DNA of 5,731 bases, taken from contig CAZAMT010000273.1 in assembly GCA_964486145.1 (NCBI GenBank), positions 1-5,731 on the forward strand, written 5' to 3'. A program made the position numbers and the translations under genes. The notes under the pieces are model-generated. The model was not told where the DNA came from. It worked only from the letters and a program-made list of their open reading frames with translations, and searched no databases. Shown one piece after another: positions 1 through 5,731 of the stretch. Source of the stretch: CAZAMT01 sp964486145 (GTDB taxonomy: Bacteria > Bacteroidota > Bacteroidia > Bacteroidales > JAAAOM01). How positions within the stretch are numbered: position 1 is the first letter of the stretch; the number at the start of each line of letters is the position of its first letter.

Positions 1-198
1 GACTTGACAGCGTTAACTAAACGACATTGCTGTCTCCGCCTGGGCGGACGAAATTTAAACTCTCCAGCCCTGGTAAGGGTGGGCTTGTGCGACAAGGACA
101 ACCGGGATTTGTTATCCGTGGCCCCTGAAGCCTGTCCGCCTAACAGGATTCCAGTGTTGTCCGGTGCCATATGTTACAAAAAACCGGAAATTCGGAAA
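1..198. repeat. Gene-free, hairpin-rich segment (possible intergenic repeat or structured RNA)
   Basis: I find no credible gene here; the stretch is visibly richer in G+C than the flanking genes. Local inverted repeats read directly from the sequence are: TCCGCC/GGCGGA (35-40 with 43-48), AGCCC/GGGCT (66-70 with 81-85), CTTGT/ACAAG (84-88 with 92-96), GGAT/ATCC (105-108 with 114-117) and CCTGT/ACAGG (131-135 with 143-147). In addition GGCGGAC (43-49) is perfectly complementary to GTCCGCC (134-140); this can extend to 41-50 with 133-142 using two G-T wobbles, enclosing the middle hairpins and competing with the outer ones. Such GC-rich palindromes are often dispersed repeats in Bacteroidota; that this one is repeated is inference. 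It lies downstream of the minus-strand operon, so it could also form the 3' part of that transcript or belong to an element beginning left of the window. Confidence 0.4.
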
Positions 199-1155
199 TT
201 ATCTTGGATGAGGCAATAATAATCCCTCATTAACAGTGCGAGTCATATAAATGCTCCCACCCGCAGCAACGTATAAATCTTTTTTATCATCACCTCCAAA
301 AGCAACATTATACGCTTTTTCGGGTGTATAAATAACGTCAAGGATCTTGCTATTTACCGGATCAATAACGTAGATACCCGTGGTTTCGCCTTCGCCGGCT
401 GCTCCATAAATCAATCCCTTAGAATCCATAGCCATGCCATCGATACCCCGGTCAGGAGAAAAATCATAAACCACTTTTTGATGCTCCACCGCCCCATCAT
501 CATGAATAAAATACCGGTGCAGCTTTTGGGTTCCGCGGTCGGACACAAACAGCAACCGGCCATCCGGCGATATTAGAATACCATTGGGTTTTTCAAGGTT
601 CGAAATAATCTGTTGGATGTGACCAATAGAATCAATGCGATATACTCCGGAGTTTTCCTGCGTTTTTTCAACAACCGGATTTGGATAATACGGATCAGTA
701 AAATAAATTCTCTCCCGCAGGTCCATGCATAAATCATTGGGGCCAATCAATGGTTTTCCCCCGAAAGTGTCTGCCAAAACCGTTAATGAGCCGTCCTGCT
801 CTATCCTGGCTATCCTGCGCTTTCCGGCAGTTGTGTCTTCCGGGAAATTTCCGCTGTTCGACTGGCACATTACAAGCCTTCCTTGATAATCAAACATTAA
901 TCCGTTAGCTACACCCGCGGGTTGCAAAAATAGTTGTTGATCTCCCTGCACGGTATATTTTAATATCCGGTTGTTCGGCTGATCCGAAAAATAAAGGCCG
1001 CCAAACGGATCAAAAGCCGGCCCTTCACTCAAATCAGCACCGGTGGTTATTTGTTCTATGCCAAATTTTTTATCAAAATAATCGTCCGTTTGATTACAAC
1101 TTGTAAATACAAAAAGAATAAAAATACAAAAGGAAATTAATTTCATGGATTTCAT
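199..1155 (-). CDS. SMP-30/gluconolactonase-like beta-propeller lipoprotein, probably surface exposed
   Basis: A 318-residue protein of the SMP-30/gluconolactonase/LRE family, six-bladed propellers that hydrolyse sugar lactones or related esters using one divalent metal. The N-terminus is a lipoprotein signal peptide: Lys2 and Lys5, a hydrophobic stretch at about 6-18, then lipobox FTSC with Cys20. After Cys20 comes NQTDDYFD, which resembles the acidic surface-export signal of Bacteroidota lipoproteins. Likely metal and active-site residues of the family are visible: Glu44 in SEGPAF, Asn140 in GPNDL, Asn191 in KPNGI and Asp239 in GIDGMAMD. Length fits one full propeller plus signal peptide. 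It is last in the minus-strand operon, starting 3 bases after the stop of the nucleotidyltransferase gene. A second in-frame ATG three codons in (1144-1146) would also leave an intact signal peptide. Fold and location are well supported; the substrate is unknown, and non-lactonase activities exist in this family. Confidence 0.87.
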   Translation of the reverse strand: MKSMKLISFCIFILFVFTSCNQTDDYFDKKFGIEQITTGADLSEGPAFDPFGGLYFSDQPNNRILKYTVQGDQQLFLQPAGVANGLMFDYQGRLVMCQSNSGNFPEDTTAGKRRIARIEQDGSLTVLADTFGGKPLIGPNDLCMDLRERIYFTDPYYPNPVVEKTQENSGVYRIDSIGHIQQIISNLEKPNGILISPDGRLLFVSDRGTQKLHRYFIHDDGAVEHQKVVYDFSPDRGIDGMAMDSKGLIYGAAGEGETTGIYVIDPVNSKILDVIYTPEKAYNVAFGGDDKKDLYVAAGGSIYMTRTVNEGLLLPHPR

Positions 1156-1158
1156 TTT

Positions 1159-1923
1159 TTAACGAGATAAATATTTTTTCAAATCTTCTGGTGTTCCGGT
1201 ATCAATTGCTTTTCCTCCTTCGAAAATAACATAGTCTACATTCATGTCATGAATCATCGCATCCTGTATGATGTTTCCAATATATAACTCATTTCTGTCA
1301 ATGTTATTTTCAAATTCCTTTGCATAATTAATTAATTGTGTATGCAAAAATTCAGTAAATGCCGGCGACCAAACGGCAATTGCCCATGCATGGGTTAAAT
1401 CCGGGCGGTCCTTTTTAATTTGAATGGATGCTATTTTTCCCTGTTGATTAAACTCTATCAGATCCCATTTTTTATAATTCTCTACCGGAAAAATGCCCAA
1501 AACAATATCGGCGCCTGTTTGCATGATTTTATCCTTCAGCGTGGTAAAAACACTTTCAGGCTGTAAAAGTATATCCGGAAATCCCAATGCTACGAAACTA
1601 TTTTTAACAAACGGATAAGCCTGATCAATTGTAAACGGTGCTCCATAAGGTTTATCCATGATTAAATATCCAATATTCACATCCACATCCGATCCATCAC
1701 GATAATACGCCGGAACATCCCATTTACCTTCCCTGATAACAAAATATACATTGCGAATACCTGCATTTTTGTAATATTGGATAAGAAAAGACGAGGTAAC
1801 CGCAATCTGGTCATTATCATTTATCATCAATGGCAGAATTTCCTTGCTGCAGGGTAGCTTTTTTAACCTTGCCGCCTTTCCTCCCGCAGGAATAATACCT
1901 ACAAAGTCATCATTGCTAATCAT
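1159..1923 (-). CDS. Sugar-phosphate nucleotidyltransferase-like protein (RmlA/NTP_transferase fold)
   Basis: A 254-residue protein of the NTP_transferase superfamily, whose members join a nucleoside triphosphate to a sugar 1-phosphate (or similar phosphate) and release pyrophosphate. The nucleotide-binding N-terminus reads IPAGGKAARLKKLPCSKEI (11-29), with Arg19 and Lys27 in the expected places. YGAPFTI (93-99) sits where the family has its second nucleotide-contact loop. Asp117 in GFPD is the likely first metal ligand, and Asp241 in DTGTPEDL (241-248) the likely second. Two Ala residues (17 and 18) replace the usual G-T/S before the Arg, so the phosphate loop is not textbook. No hexapeptide-repeat domain follows. 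Its ATG overlaps the stop of the upstream phosphatase gene in an ATGA, which suggests translational coupling. Neither base nor sugar specificity can be read from the sequence; an activated-sugar role for the gene pair is inference. Confidence 0.85.
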   Translation of the reverse strand: MISNDDFVGIIPAGGKAARLKKLPCSKEILPLMINDNDQIAVTSSFLIQYYKNAGIRNVYFVIREGKWDVPAYYRDGSDVDVNIGYLIMDKPYGAPFTIDQAYPFVKNSFVALGFPDILLQPESVFTTLKDKIMQTGADIVLGIFPVENYKKWDLIEFNQQGKIASIQIKKDRPDLTHAWAIAVWSPAFTEFLHTQLINYAKEFENNIDRNELYIGNIIQDAMIHDMNVDYVIFEGGKAIDTGTPEDLKKYLSR

Positions 1924-2405
1924 GAATTATACGATTTCATTTGCAACTTCAATAGTTCAAATCCGGAGTTAAACAGTTTTTTATTCAATCCATTTTTTAC
2001 ATGAACCACATTCACCCCCAGTTCGCCAACCTCATCAATATTACGATATTCATCATCAAAAAAAAGCATTTGCTGAAAAGGTATACCTGATTGTTGATTC
2101 AATTTGCTGAAATGTGTCAATTTTGAATCAGGATATATTTCCGAAAAACTAAAATAATGTGCAATCCCCAGCAAATCCAATAATTCCCTTGCCCAATGCG
2201 GAGTGGTTGTGCGCGAAGCAATGCCCATCTTTACCCCACAGGCATCCAGCATTTCCAGAATTTCATAAACATCATCATATAACCGGATGACAGCTCCGTC
2301 ACTATCCGTGACTTTACTTTCCTTCCTGGAATAAGGAGGAAAGGTGCAATCGCAATACGCACCGCCACAATCCCACAACGTAAAATCCAAATCAAAAATA
2401 ACCAA
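1920..2405 (-). CDS. HAD phosphatase, magnesium-dependent phosphatase-1 (MDP-1) type
   Basis: A roughly 161-residue HAD-superfamily phosphatase closely resembling MDP-1 (acid phosphatase, HAD-IIIC). Motif I is FDLDFTLW with nucleophile Asp5 and acid/base Asp7; motif II is ASRT with Ser64; motif III is Lys95 in YPDSK; motif IV is FFDDE with Asp117 and Asp118 for Mg2+. PHWARELLDLLGI (69-81) and MLFFDDEYRNI (113-123) are characteristic of the family. It has no large cap domain, so it should accept bulky substrates. Eukaryotic MDP-1 acts on phosphotyrosine and on fructosamine-6-phosphates of proteins; the substrate here is unknown. It is the first gene of the operon, and its TGA overlaps the next ATG. 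The start is awkward: the only in-frame start close to motif I is TTG at 2403-2405, since an in-frame TGA lies at 2412-2414. An ATG at 2410-2412 is out of frame by one base. Three Cys residues cluster at 13, 18 and 20. Confidence 0.87.
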   Translation of the reverse strand: MVIFDLDFTLWDCGGAYCDCTFPPYSRKESKVTDSDGAVIRLYDDVYEILEMLDACGVKMGIASRTTTPHWARELLDLLGIAHYFSFSEIYPDSKLTHFSKLNQQSGIPFQQMLFFDDEYRNIDEVGELGVNVVHVKNGLNKKLFNSGFELLKLQMKSYNS

Positions 2406-2429
2406 CGTACATCAATTTTTGTATCGGCT

Positions 2430-2437
2430 CAAAAATA
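2430..2437 (-). promoter_or_regulatory. Candidate -7 box for the minus-strand operon
   Basis: On the minus strand this reads TATTTTTG, a full match to the Bacteroidota -7 consensus TAnnTTTG. Transcription would begin around 2423-2426, leaving a leader of only about 20 bases before the HAD phosphatase start. I see no good TTTG -33 element at the right distance (about 2457-2460), which lowers confidence. Confidence 0.35.
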
Positions 2438-2450
2438 TGGAATATTGTTG
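2430..2450. promoter_or_regulatory. Imperfect 21-bp dyad in the divergent promoter region
   Basis: Two 9-base arms, 2430-2438 and 2442-2450, are complementary at 8 of 9 positions around a GGA centre (2439-2441); the inner core is AATAT-GGA-ATATT. The symmetry is visible in the sequence. It may be a repressor or activator operator controlling both operons, or it may simply result from two -7 boxes lying back to back. No regulator gene is present in the window. Confidence 0.4.
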
Positions 2451-2480
2451 ACTTATGAATGCATTTCGAATCAAAAAAAC

Positions 2481-2512
2481 ATTGGTAATCCGGGTTAAAA
2501 TACTTAATTTTC
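2481..2512 (+). promoter_or_regulatory. Candidate Bacteroidota-type promoter for the methyltransferase operon (proximal)
   Basis: ATTG at 2481-2484, a 20-base spacer, and TAATTTTC at 2505-2512 match the TTTG / TAnnTTTG pattern with one mismatch in each box. Transcription would begin near 2517-2520, about 20 bases before the ATG at 2537. Neither this leader nor the longer one has room for a typical cobalamin riboswitch. Confidence 0.3.
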
Positions 2513-2536
2513 TGGATTATTAAAAAACTGATACCC

Positions 2537-3793
2537 ATGACTTCAAAAGAACGTATAGTTAGTTCCCTGAATCATAAAAATCCTGACAAGGTGCCGGTAG
2601 ACTTTGGAGCATCGCCCGTTACGGGAATTCACGTGAGCTGCATTGATGCCCTAAACAAGCACTTTAACATCAGCCATGACCCCGTGAAAGTAACAGATCC
2701 CTACCAAATGTTGGGAGAAATGAATGAACAACTCCTGGAAATCCTTGGTATTGATGTGGTTGGTGTAAACCCAAAAAACAACATGTTTGGTTTTCCGAAT
2801 GAAAATTATAAGCCGTGGAAAATGCCGCATGGACTGGAAGTACTTGTTCCTGAAAAATTCAATACACTCAGAGACGAAAAAGGAGACTTTTACATTTATC
2901 CACAAGGTGATACGTCAGTACCTCCAAGCGCCCGTATGCCTAAAGATAGTTTCTTTTTTGATTCCATCATTCGCCAGGAACCGATTGTTGAAGAAAACCT
3001 GAACCCGGAAGACAATCTGGAAGAATTCAGCGAATTTACTCATGAAGATATAAATTTTTTCGAACGAGAGGTAAACAAAGTGACGGGATCAGGTAAGGCC
3101 ATCATGCTAAATATTGGAGGTACTGGTTTTGGCGACATTGCCCTGGTACCCGGGCCGTTTATGAAACATCCAAAAGGTATTCGGGATATTGAAGAATGGT
3201 ATATTTCAACACTGGCCCGGCCGGATTACATACACAAGGTATTTGAAAAACAACTGGAAATTGCACTCAACAACCTTGAGAAGGTGGCCGCAAAAGTGGG
3301 AGATAAAGTTCAAATCCTATATGTTTGCGGCACTGACTTTGGCACCCAATCCGGCACCTTTTGTGACATTGACACATTTAAATCCCTATATCTTCCATAT
3401 TACAAAGGATTAAACGACTGGGTGCATCAAAATACGAATTGGAAAACATTCAAACACTCCTGTGGTGCGGTGGAAACACTTATTCCATCCTTTATCGAGG
3501 CAGGTTTTGATATCCTGAACCCTGTGCAGGTATCGGCAGCGGGAATGGAAGCCAATAACCTGAAACAAAAATATGGCAGAGACATTACCTTCTGGGGCGG
3601 TGGAGTGGATACCCAGCAAGTTCTTCCTTTTGGTAAACCAAAAGAAGTTTATGAACAGGTAAAAGAAAGACTGGAGATTTTTTCACAAAATGGTGGTTTT
3701 GTGTTTAATACAATCCATAACGTTCAGGCCAACACACCAGTTGAGAATATACTGGCTATGTTTGATGCCATTCATGATTTTAACGGAAAGTAA
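2537..3793 (+). CDS. UroD-fold corrinoid methyltransferase-like protein, first in operon
   Basis: A 418-residue protein of the uroporphyrinogen decarboxylase superfamily, in the branch containing corrinoid-linked methyltransferases (MtaA/MtbA and some O-demethylases) rather than true HemE. The start is typical of the branch: MTSKERIVSSLNHKNPDKVP (1-20), then VDFGASPVTGIH (21-32). GTDFGTQSG (265-273), KHSCG with His307 and Cys309, WGGGVDTQQVLP (353-364) and FNTIHNVQANTPVENILAM (390-408) follow in the expected order for a TIM barrel. His307 and Cys309 match the first two zinc ligands of MtaA/MtbA, but the distal Cys is missing: that region reads NTIHN, with His394 nearby. It is longer than HemE (about 350 aa), mostly through an insertion at about 85-170. 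Heme synthesis is unlikely given the neighbours. It probably transfers a methyl group between a substrate and a corrinoid protein; the substrate is unknown. A 31-base gap separates it from the next gene. Confidence 0.82.
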   Translation: MTSKERIVSSLNHKNPDKVPVDFGASPVTGIHVSCIDALNKHFNISHDPVKVTDPYQMLGEMNEQLLEILGIDVVGVNPKNNMFGFPNENYKPWKMPHGLEVLVPEKFNTLRDEKGDFYIYPQGDTSVPPSARMPKDSFFFDSIIRQEPIVEENLNPEDNLEEFSEFTHEDINFFEREVNKVTGSGKAIMLNIGGTGFGDIALVPGPFMKHPKGIRDIEEWYISTLARPDYIHKVFEKQLEIALNNLEKVAAKVGDKVQILYVCGTDFGTQSGTFCDIDTFKSLYLPYYKGLNDWVHQNTNWKTFKHSCGAVETLIPSFIEAGFDILNPVQVSAAGMEANNLKQKYGRDITFWGGGVDTQQVLPFGKPKEVYEQVKERLEIFSQNGGFVFNTIHNVQANTPVENILAMFDAIHDFNGK

Positions 3794-3824
3794 ATAATTG
3801 TCTGTATTACTGAGATTTATAAAA

Positions 3825-4727
3825 ATGAAACAAAAAATTACAGATTTTTTAAAAACAGGTAAAATCCTCGTTGGTGATGGTGCCTGGGGAACTTTTATAT
3901 ATGAAAAAGGACTAAAAGCAGGCGAATGCCCGGAAAAATGGAATCTTGACAGGCCAAATGACATTAGAGACATTGCACAGAAGTATATTGATGCAGGATC
4001 AAATATGGTTGAGACCAATTCATTTGGAGGAAGCCGATTCAAATTGACATCCTATCAACTTGAAAATCAGACCTATGAAATAAACAAAGCCGCTGCGAGT
4101 CTCTCAGTGGAAGCCAATGGAGATCACTGGGTATTGGGATCGGTCGGCCCGACAGGTAAAATGCTTATCATGGGCGATGTAACTGAAAATGAACTGTATG
4201 ATGCCTTTAGAGAACAGGCTATGGCCCTGTATGATGGCGGTGCAAATGCCATCTGTGTTGAAACCATGACGGCCATTGATGAAGCGACACTTGCAGTCAG
4301 AGCAGCCAAAGAAAATACAAAAGCCGAAGTTATTTGCACATTTACATTTGACAAAACGGTTCAGGGAGACTATAAAACAATGATGGGTATATCGCCCGAA
4401 GAAGCCGTGCAAGCCAGCCTTGATGCCGGAGCCGATATCATTGGTTCAAACTGCGGTAACGGAATCGAACGAATGCTGGAGATTGTTCAGGAAATACGTA
4501 AACATTTTCTCCATGTCCCTATCCTGGTGCAGGCCAATGCTGGAATGCCGGTAAATGTTGATGGCGTGGATGTATTCCCGGAAACACCAGAACAAATGAG
4601 CAGGGTTGTAACACCATTGATCAACGCTGGTGCAAACATCATCGGAGGATGCTGTGGTACTAATCCAAATCATATAAGGGCTATCAGAAAAGTAGTGGAT
4701 GATTACAACGCCAAAAACCAATCCTGA
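3825..4727 (+). CDS. Stand-alone homocysteine S-methyltransferase domain protein (MetH N-terminal module type)
   Basis: A 300-residue protein matching the homocysteine-binding zinc module of cobalamin-dependent methionine synthase (Hcy/S-methyltransferase family, also in BHMT). It carries LVGDGAWGTFIYEKGL (15-30), ETNSFGGSR (63-71), GSVGPTG (105-111) and FTFDKT (173-178). All three zinc Cys are present: Cys210 in GSNCGNG, and Cys276-Cys277 in GGCCGTNPNHI, with spacing as in MetH. The pterin-binding, corrinoid-binding and reactivation domains of full MetH are absent, so a methyl donor must come from a separate corrinoid protein or another substrate. I chose ATG 3825 because the preceding nine in-frame codons, starting with TTG at 3798, encode residues foreign to the family and lie just after the previous stop. 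The next gene begins 5 bases after this stop. The most likely product is methionine; another thiol acceptor cannot be excluded. Confidence 0.87.
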   Translation: MKQKITDFLKTGKILVGDGAWGTFIYEKGLKAGECPEKWNLDRPNDIRDIAQKYIDAGSNMVETNSFGGSRFKLTSYQLENQTYEINKAAASLSVEANGDHWVLGSVGPTGKMLIMGDVTENELYDAFREQAMALYDGGANAICVETMTAIDEATLAVRAAKENTKAEVICTFTFDKTVQGDYKTMMGISPEEAVQASLDAGADIIGSNCGNGIERMLEIVQEIRKHFLHVPILVQANAGMPVNVDGVDVFPETPEQMSRVVTPLINAGANIIGGCCGTNPNHIRAIRKVVDDYNAKNQS

Positions 4728-4732
4728 AAATC

Positions 4733-5728
4733 ATGACAAAATCCCAACTGTTCGAAAAAGTTCATTCCGGTGAAACAATTAACAGAACCCTGTTCCGACC
4801 TATTCTCATGCATTTTGCTGCGCGGTATGCCGGATATACCTATGGAGAACTGGCATCCGATTTCAGGGTACTGGTGAAGAGCAATCTGAAAGCCATGGAA
4901 GAATTTGATCTGGATATGGTCGGCCTTATTTCTGATCCTTACAGGGAAACTGCCGCGTTTGGCGCACCTGTGGAATTTATTCCCGAGGGAGTTCCCAAAT
5001 GTAAGGAGATCATTGTCAAAACCGTGGATGATGTCAAAAAACTGAAAAATCCGGATGTATATAAAGCAGAACGTACAGCAGATCGCGTAAAAGGGAGCGA
5101 ACTTTATCAAAAGGAACTACAAGGTACCGTTCCGGTTATCGGATGGATTGAAGGGCCACTGGCCGAAGCATGCGATTTGGCCGGTGTTTCCGAAATGATG
5201 ATGCAACTCATGATGGATCCCGATTTTTCCAATTTGCTAATGGATAAAGTCATGATCACAGCAAAGGATTTCGCCAAAGCACAAATTGAAACCGGTTGCC
5301 GGATTATTGGCATGGGAGATGCCGTTTGTTCGCAAATTAGTGCCGACTTGTACGAAACATTTGTTAAAGAACGGCATAAGGAACTTATTGATTTTATTCA
5401 TGATACCGGCGCTGCAGTTAAAATGCACATCTGCGGAAACATTACCCATTTGCTGCCTTCCTTAAAAGATATAGGAATGGACATTTTGGATTTGGACTGG
5501 CAGGTGGATGTAAATCATGCAAGAGAGGTTGTTGGTGATGATGTTATTCTCTGCGGAAATATCAATCCGGTAACGATTCAGGATGCTCAACCTGGTGAAA
5601 TAGAAAGAATGTCCCGGAATTTAATCAGCTCACAAAAAAACCAGAAATATATCCTTTCTGCCGGATGTGAAATTACAGTCGATACACCACCGGAAAATCT
5701 TTTGGCAATGCGAAAAACGTCTTCTTAA
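4733..5728 (+). CDS. UroD-fold methyltransferase, MtaA/MtbA-like (methylcobamide:thiol type)
   Basis: A 331-residue protein of the UroD superfamily, close in layout to MtaA/MtbA, zinc enzymes that move methyl groups from a corrinoid protein to a thiol (coenzyme M in methanogens). Recognisable parts are PILMHFAARYAG (23-34) near the N-terminus, WIEGPLAEACDLAG (138-151), GDAVCSQIS (195-203), HICGN (232-236), LCGNINP (273-279) and SAGCEITVDTPPENLLAM (309-326). His232, Cys234 and Cys312 form the complete H-x-C-x77-C zinc site, almost the spacing of MtbA. It has no corrinoid-binding domain. It starts 5 bases after the homocysteine methyltransferase gene and is surely co-transcribed. Coenzyme M is not expected in Bacteroidota, so the partner is probably another thiol or a pterin, or the enzyme works in the demethylation direction; this is inference. 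The stop is 3 bases before the window end; the C-terminus after the PPENLLAM motif is short but complete. Confidence 0.83.
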   Translation: MTKSQLFEKVHSGETINRTLFRPILMHFAARYAGYTYGELASDFRVLVKSNLKAMEEFDLDMVGLISDPYRETAAFGAPVEFIPEGVPKCKEIIVKTVDDVKKLKNPDVYKAERTADRVKGSELYQKELQGTVPVIGWIEGPLAEACDLAGVSEMMMQLMMDPDFSNLLMDKVMITAKDFAKAQIETGCRIIGMGDAVCSQISADLYETFVKERHKELIDFIHDTGAAVKMHICGNITHLLPSLKDIGMDILDLDWQVDVNHAREVVGDDVILCGNINPVTIQDAQPGEIERMSRNLISSQKNQKYILSAGCEITVDTPPENLLAMRKTSS

Positions 5729-5731
5729 ACA

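Larger units (their letters stand above)
2418..2450 (+). promoter_or_regulatory. Candidate Bacteroidota-type promoter for the methyltransferase operon (distal)
   Basis: TTTG at 2418-2421 is followed after 21 bases by TATTGTTG at 2443-2450, which matches the TAnnTTTG consensus except for G at its fifth position. The spacing is near the usual 19-21 bases. It would give a leader of about 80 bases. It overlaps the -7 box of the opposite operon, so the two promoters may compete. Confidence 0.35.

Noticed and set aside
176..198. Possible intrinsic terminator for the minus-strand operon (CCGG followed by T-run on the minus strand)
   Set aside because: A six-T run is present but the preceding stem is only about 3 base pairs, too weak to call.
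4..219. 71-codon plus-strand open frame over the hairpin-rich segment
   Set aside because: Non-ATG start, no recognisable domain, many inverted repeats in its sequence, and its end runs antisense into the lipoprotein gene.
2406..2536. Cobalamin or SAM riboswitch ahead of the methyl-transfer genes
   Set aside because: The whole intergenic region is 131 bp, AT-rich, and shows no B12-box-like or SAM-aptamer-like conserved segments.
2537..3793. True uroporphyrinogen decarboxylase (HemE) for heme synthesis
   Set aside because: The HxCG zinc-ligand region, extra length and methyltransferase neighbours point to the methyltransferase branch; two such genes in one operon also argue against heme synthesis.
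3798..3824. Upstream TTG start for the homocysteine methyltransferase
   Set aside because: The nine extra residues do not resemble the family N-terminus; ATG 3825 gives a normal length and start.
4104..4721. Several minus-strand open frames inside the methyltransferase operon
   Set aside because: They lie antisense to well-supported genes, have no domain signature and no sensible start context.

Overview
The window looks like a piece of a Bacteroidota (Bacteroidetes) chromosome. The genes are moderately AT-rich and no start codon has a convincing Shine-Dalgarno sequence. The one lipoprotein carries an acidic patch after its lipid-bearing Cys, like Bacteroidota surface lipoproteins. The intergenic boxes fit the TTTG / TAnnTTTG promoter type of that phylum. 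The enzymes suggest an anaerobic or corrinoid-using lifestyle. Genus cannot be told from the sequence.

Layout. Positions 1-198 hold no convincing gene. They form a G+C-richer stretch packed with short inverted repeats, probably a repeat or structured RNA. Positions 199-2405 are a tightly packed three-gene minus-strand operon, transcribed right to left: an MDP-1-type HAD phosphatase, a sugar-phosphate nucleotidyltransferase-like protein (ATGA overlap with the first), and an SMP-30/gluconolactonase-like lipoprotein. Positions 2406-2536 are a 131-bp divergent control region with an imperfect 21-bp dyad, whose two arms look like back-to-back -7 boxes. Positions 2537-5728 are a plus-strand operon: a UroD-fold methyltransferase of 418 aa, a stand-alone homocysteine S-methyltransferase domain of 300 aa, and a second UroD-fold methyltransferase (MtaA/MtbA type) of 331 aa. 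The window ends 3 bases after the last stop, so the operon may well continue.

How the genes may work together. The plus-strand genes look like parts of a corrinoid-dependent methyl-transfer pathway: UroD-fold enzymes that move a methyl group on or off a corrinoid protein, plus a zinc enzyme that can put it on homocysteine. The corrinoid protein, any pterin-binding methyltransferase and a reductive activase are not in the window and would be expected next door. The substrate is unknown. The minus-strand operon pairs a phosphatase with a nucleotidyltransferase, as in activated-sugar pathways, and adds a secreted lactonase-fold lipoprotein. Whether it is functionally linked to the methyl-transfer operon or only shares a control region is open.
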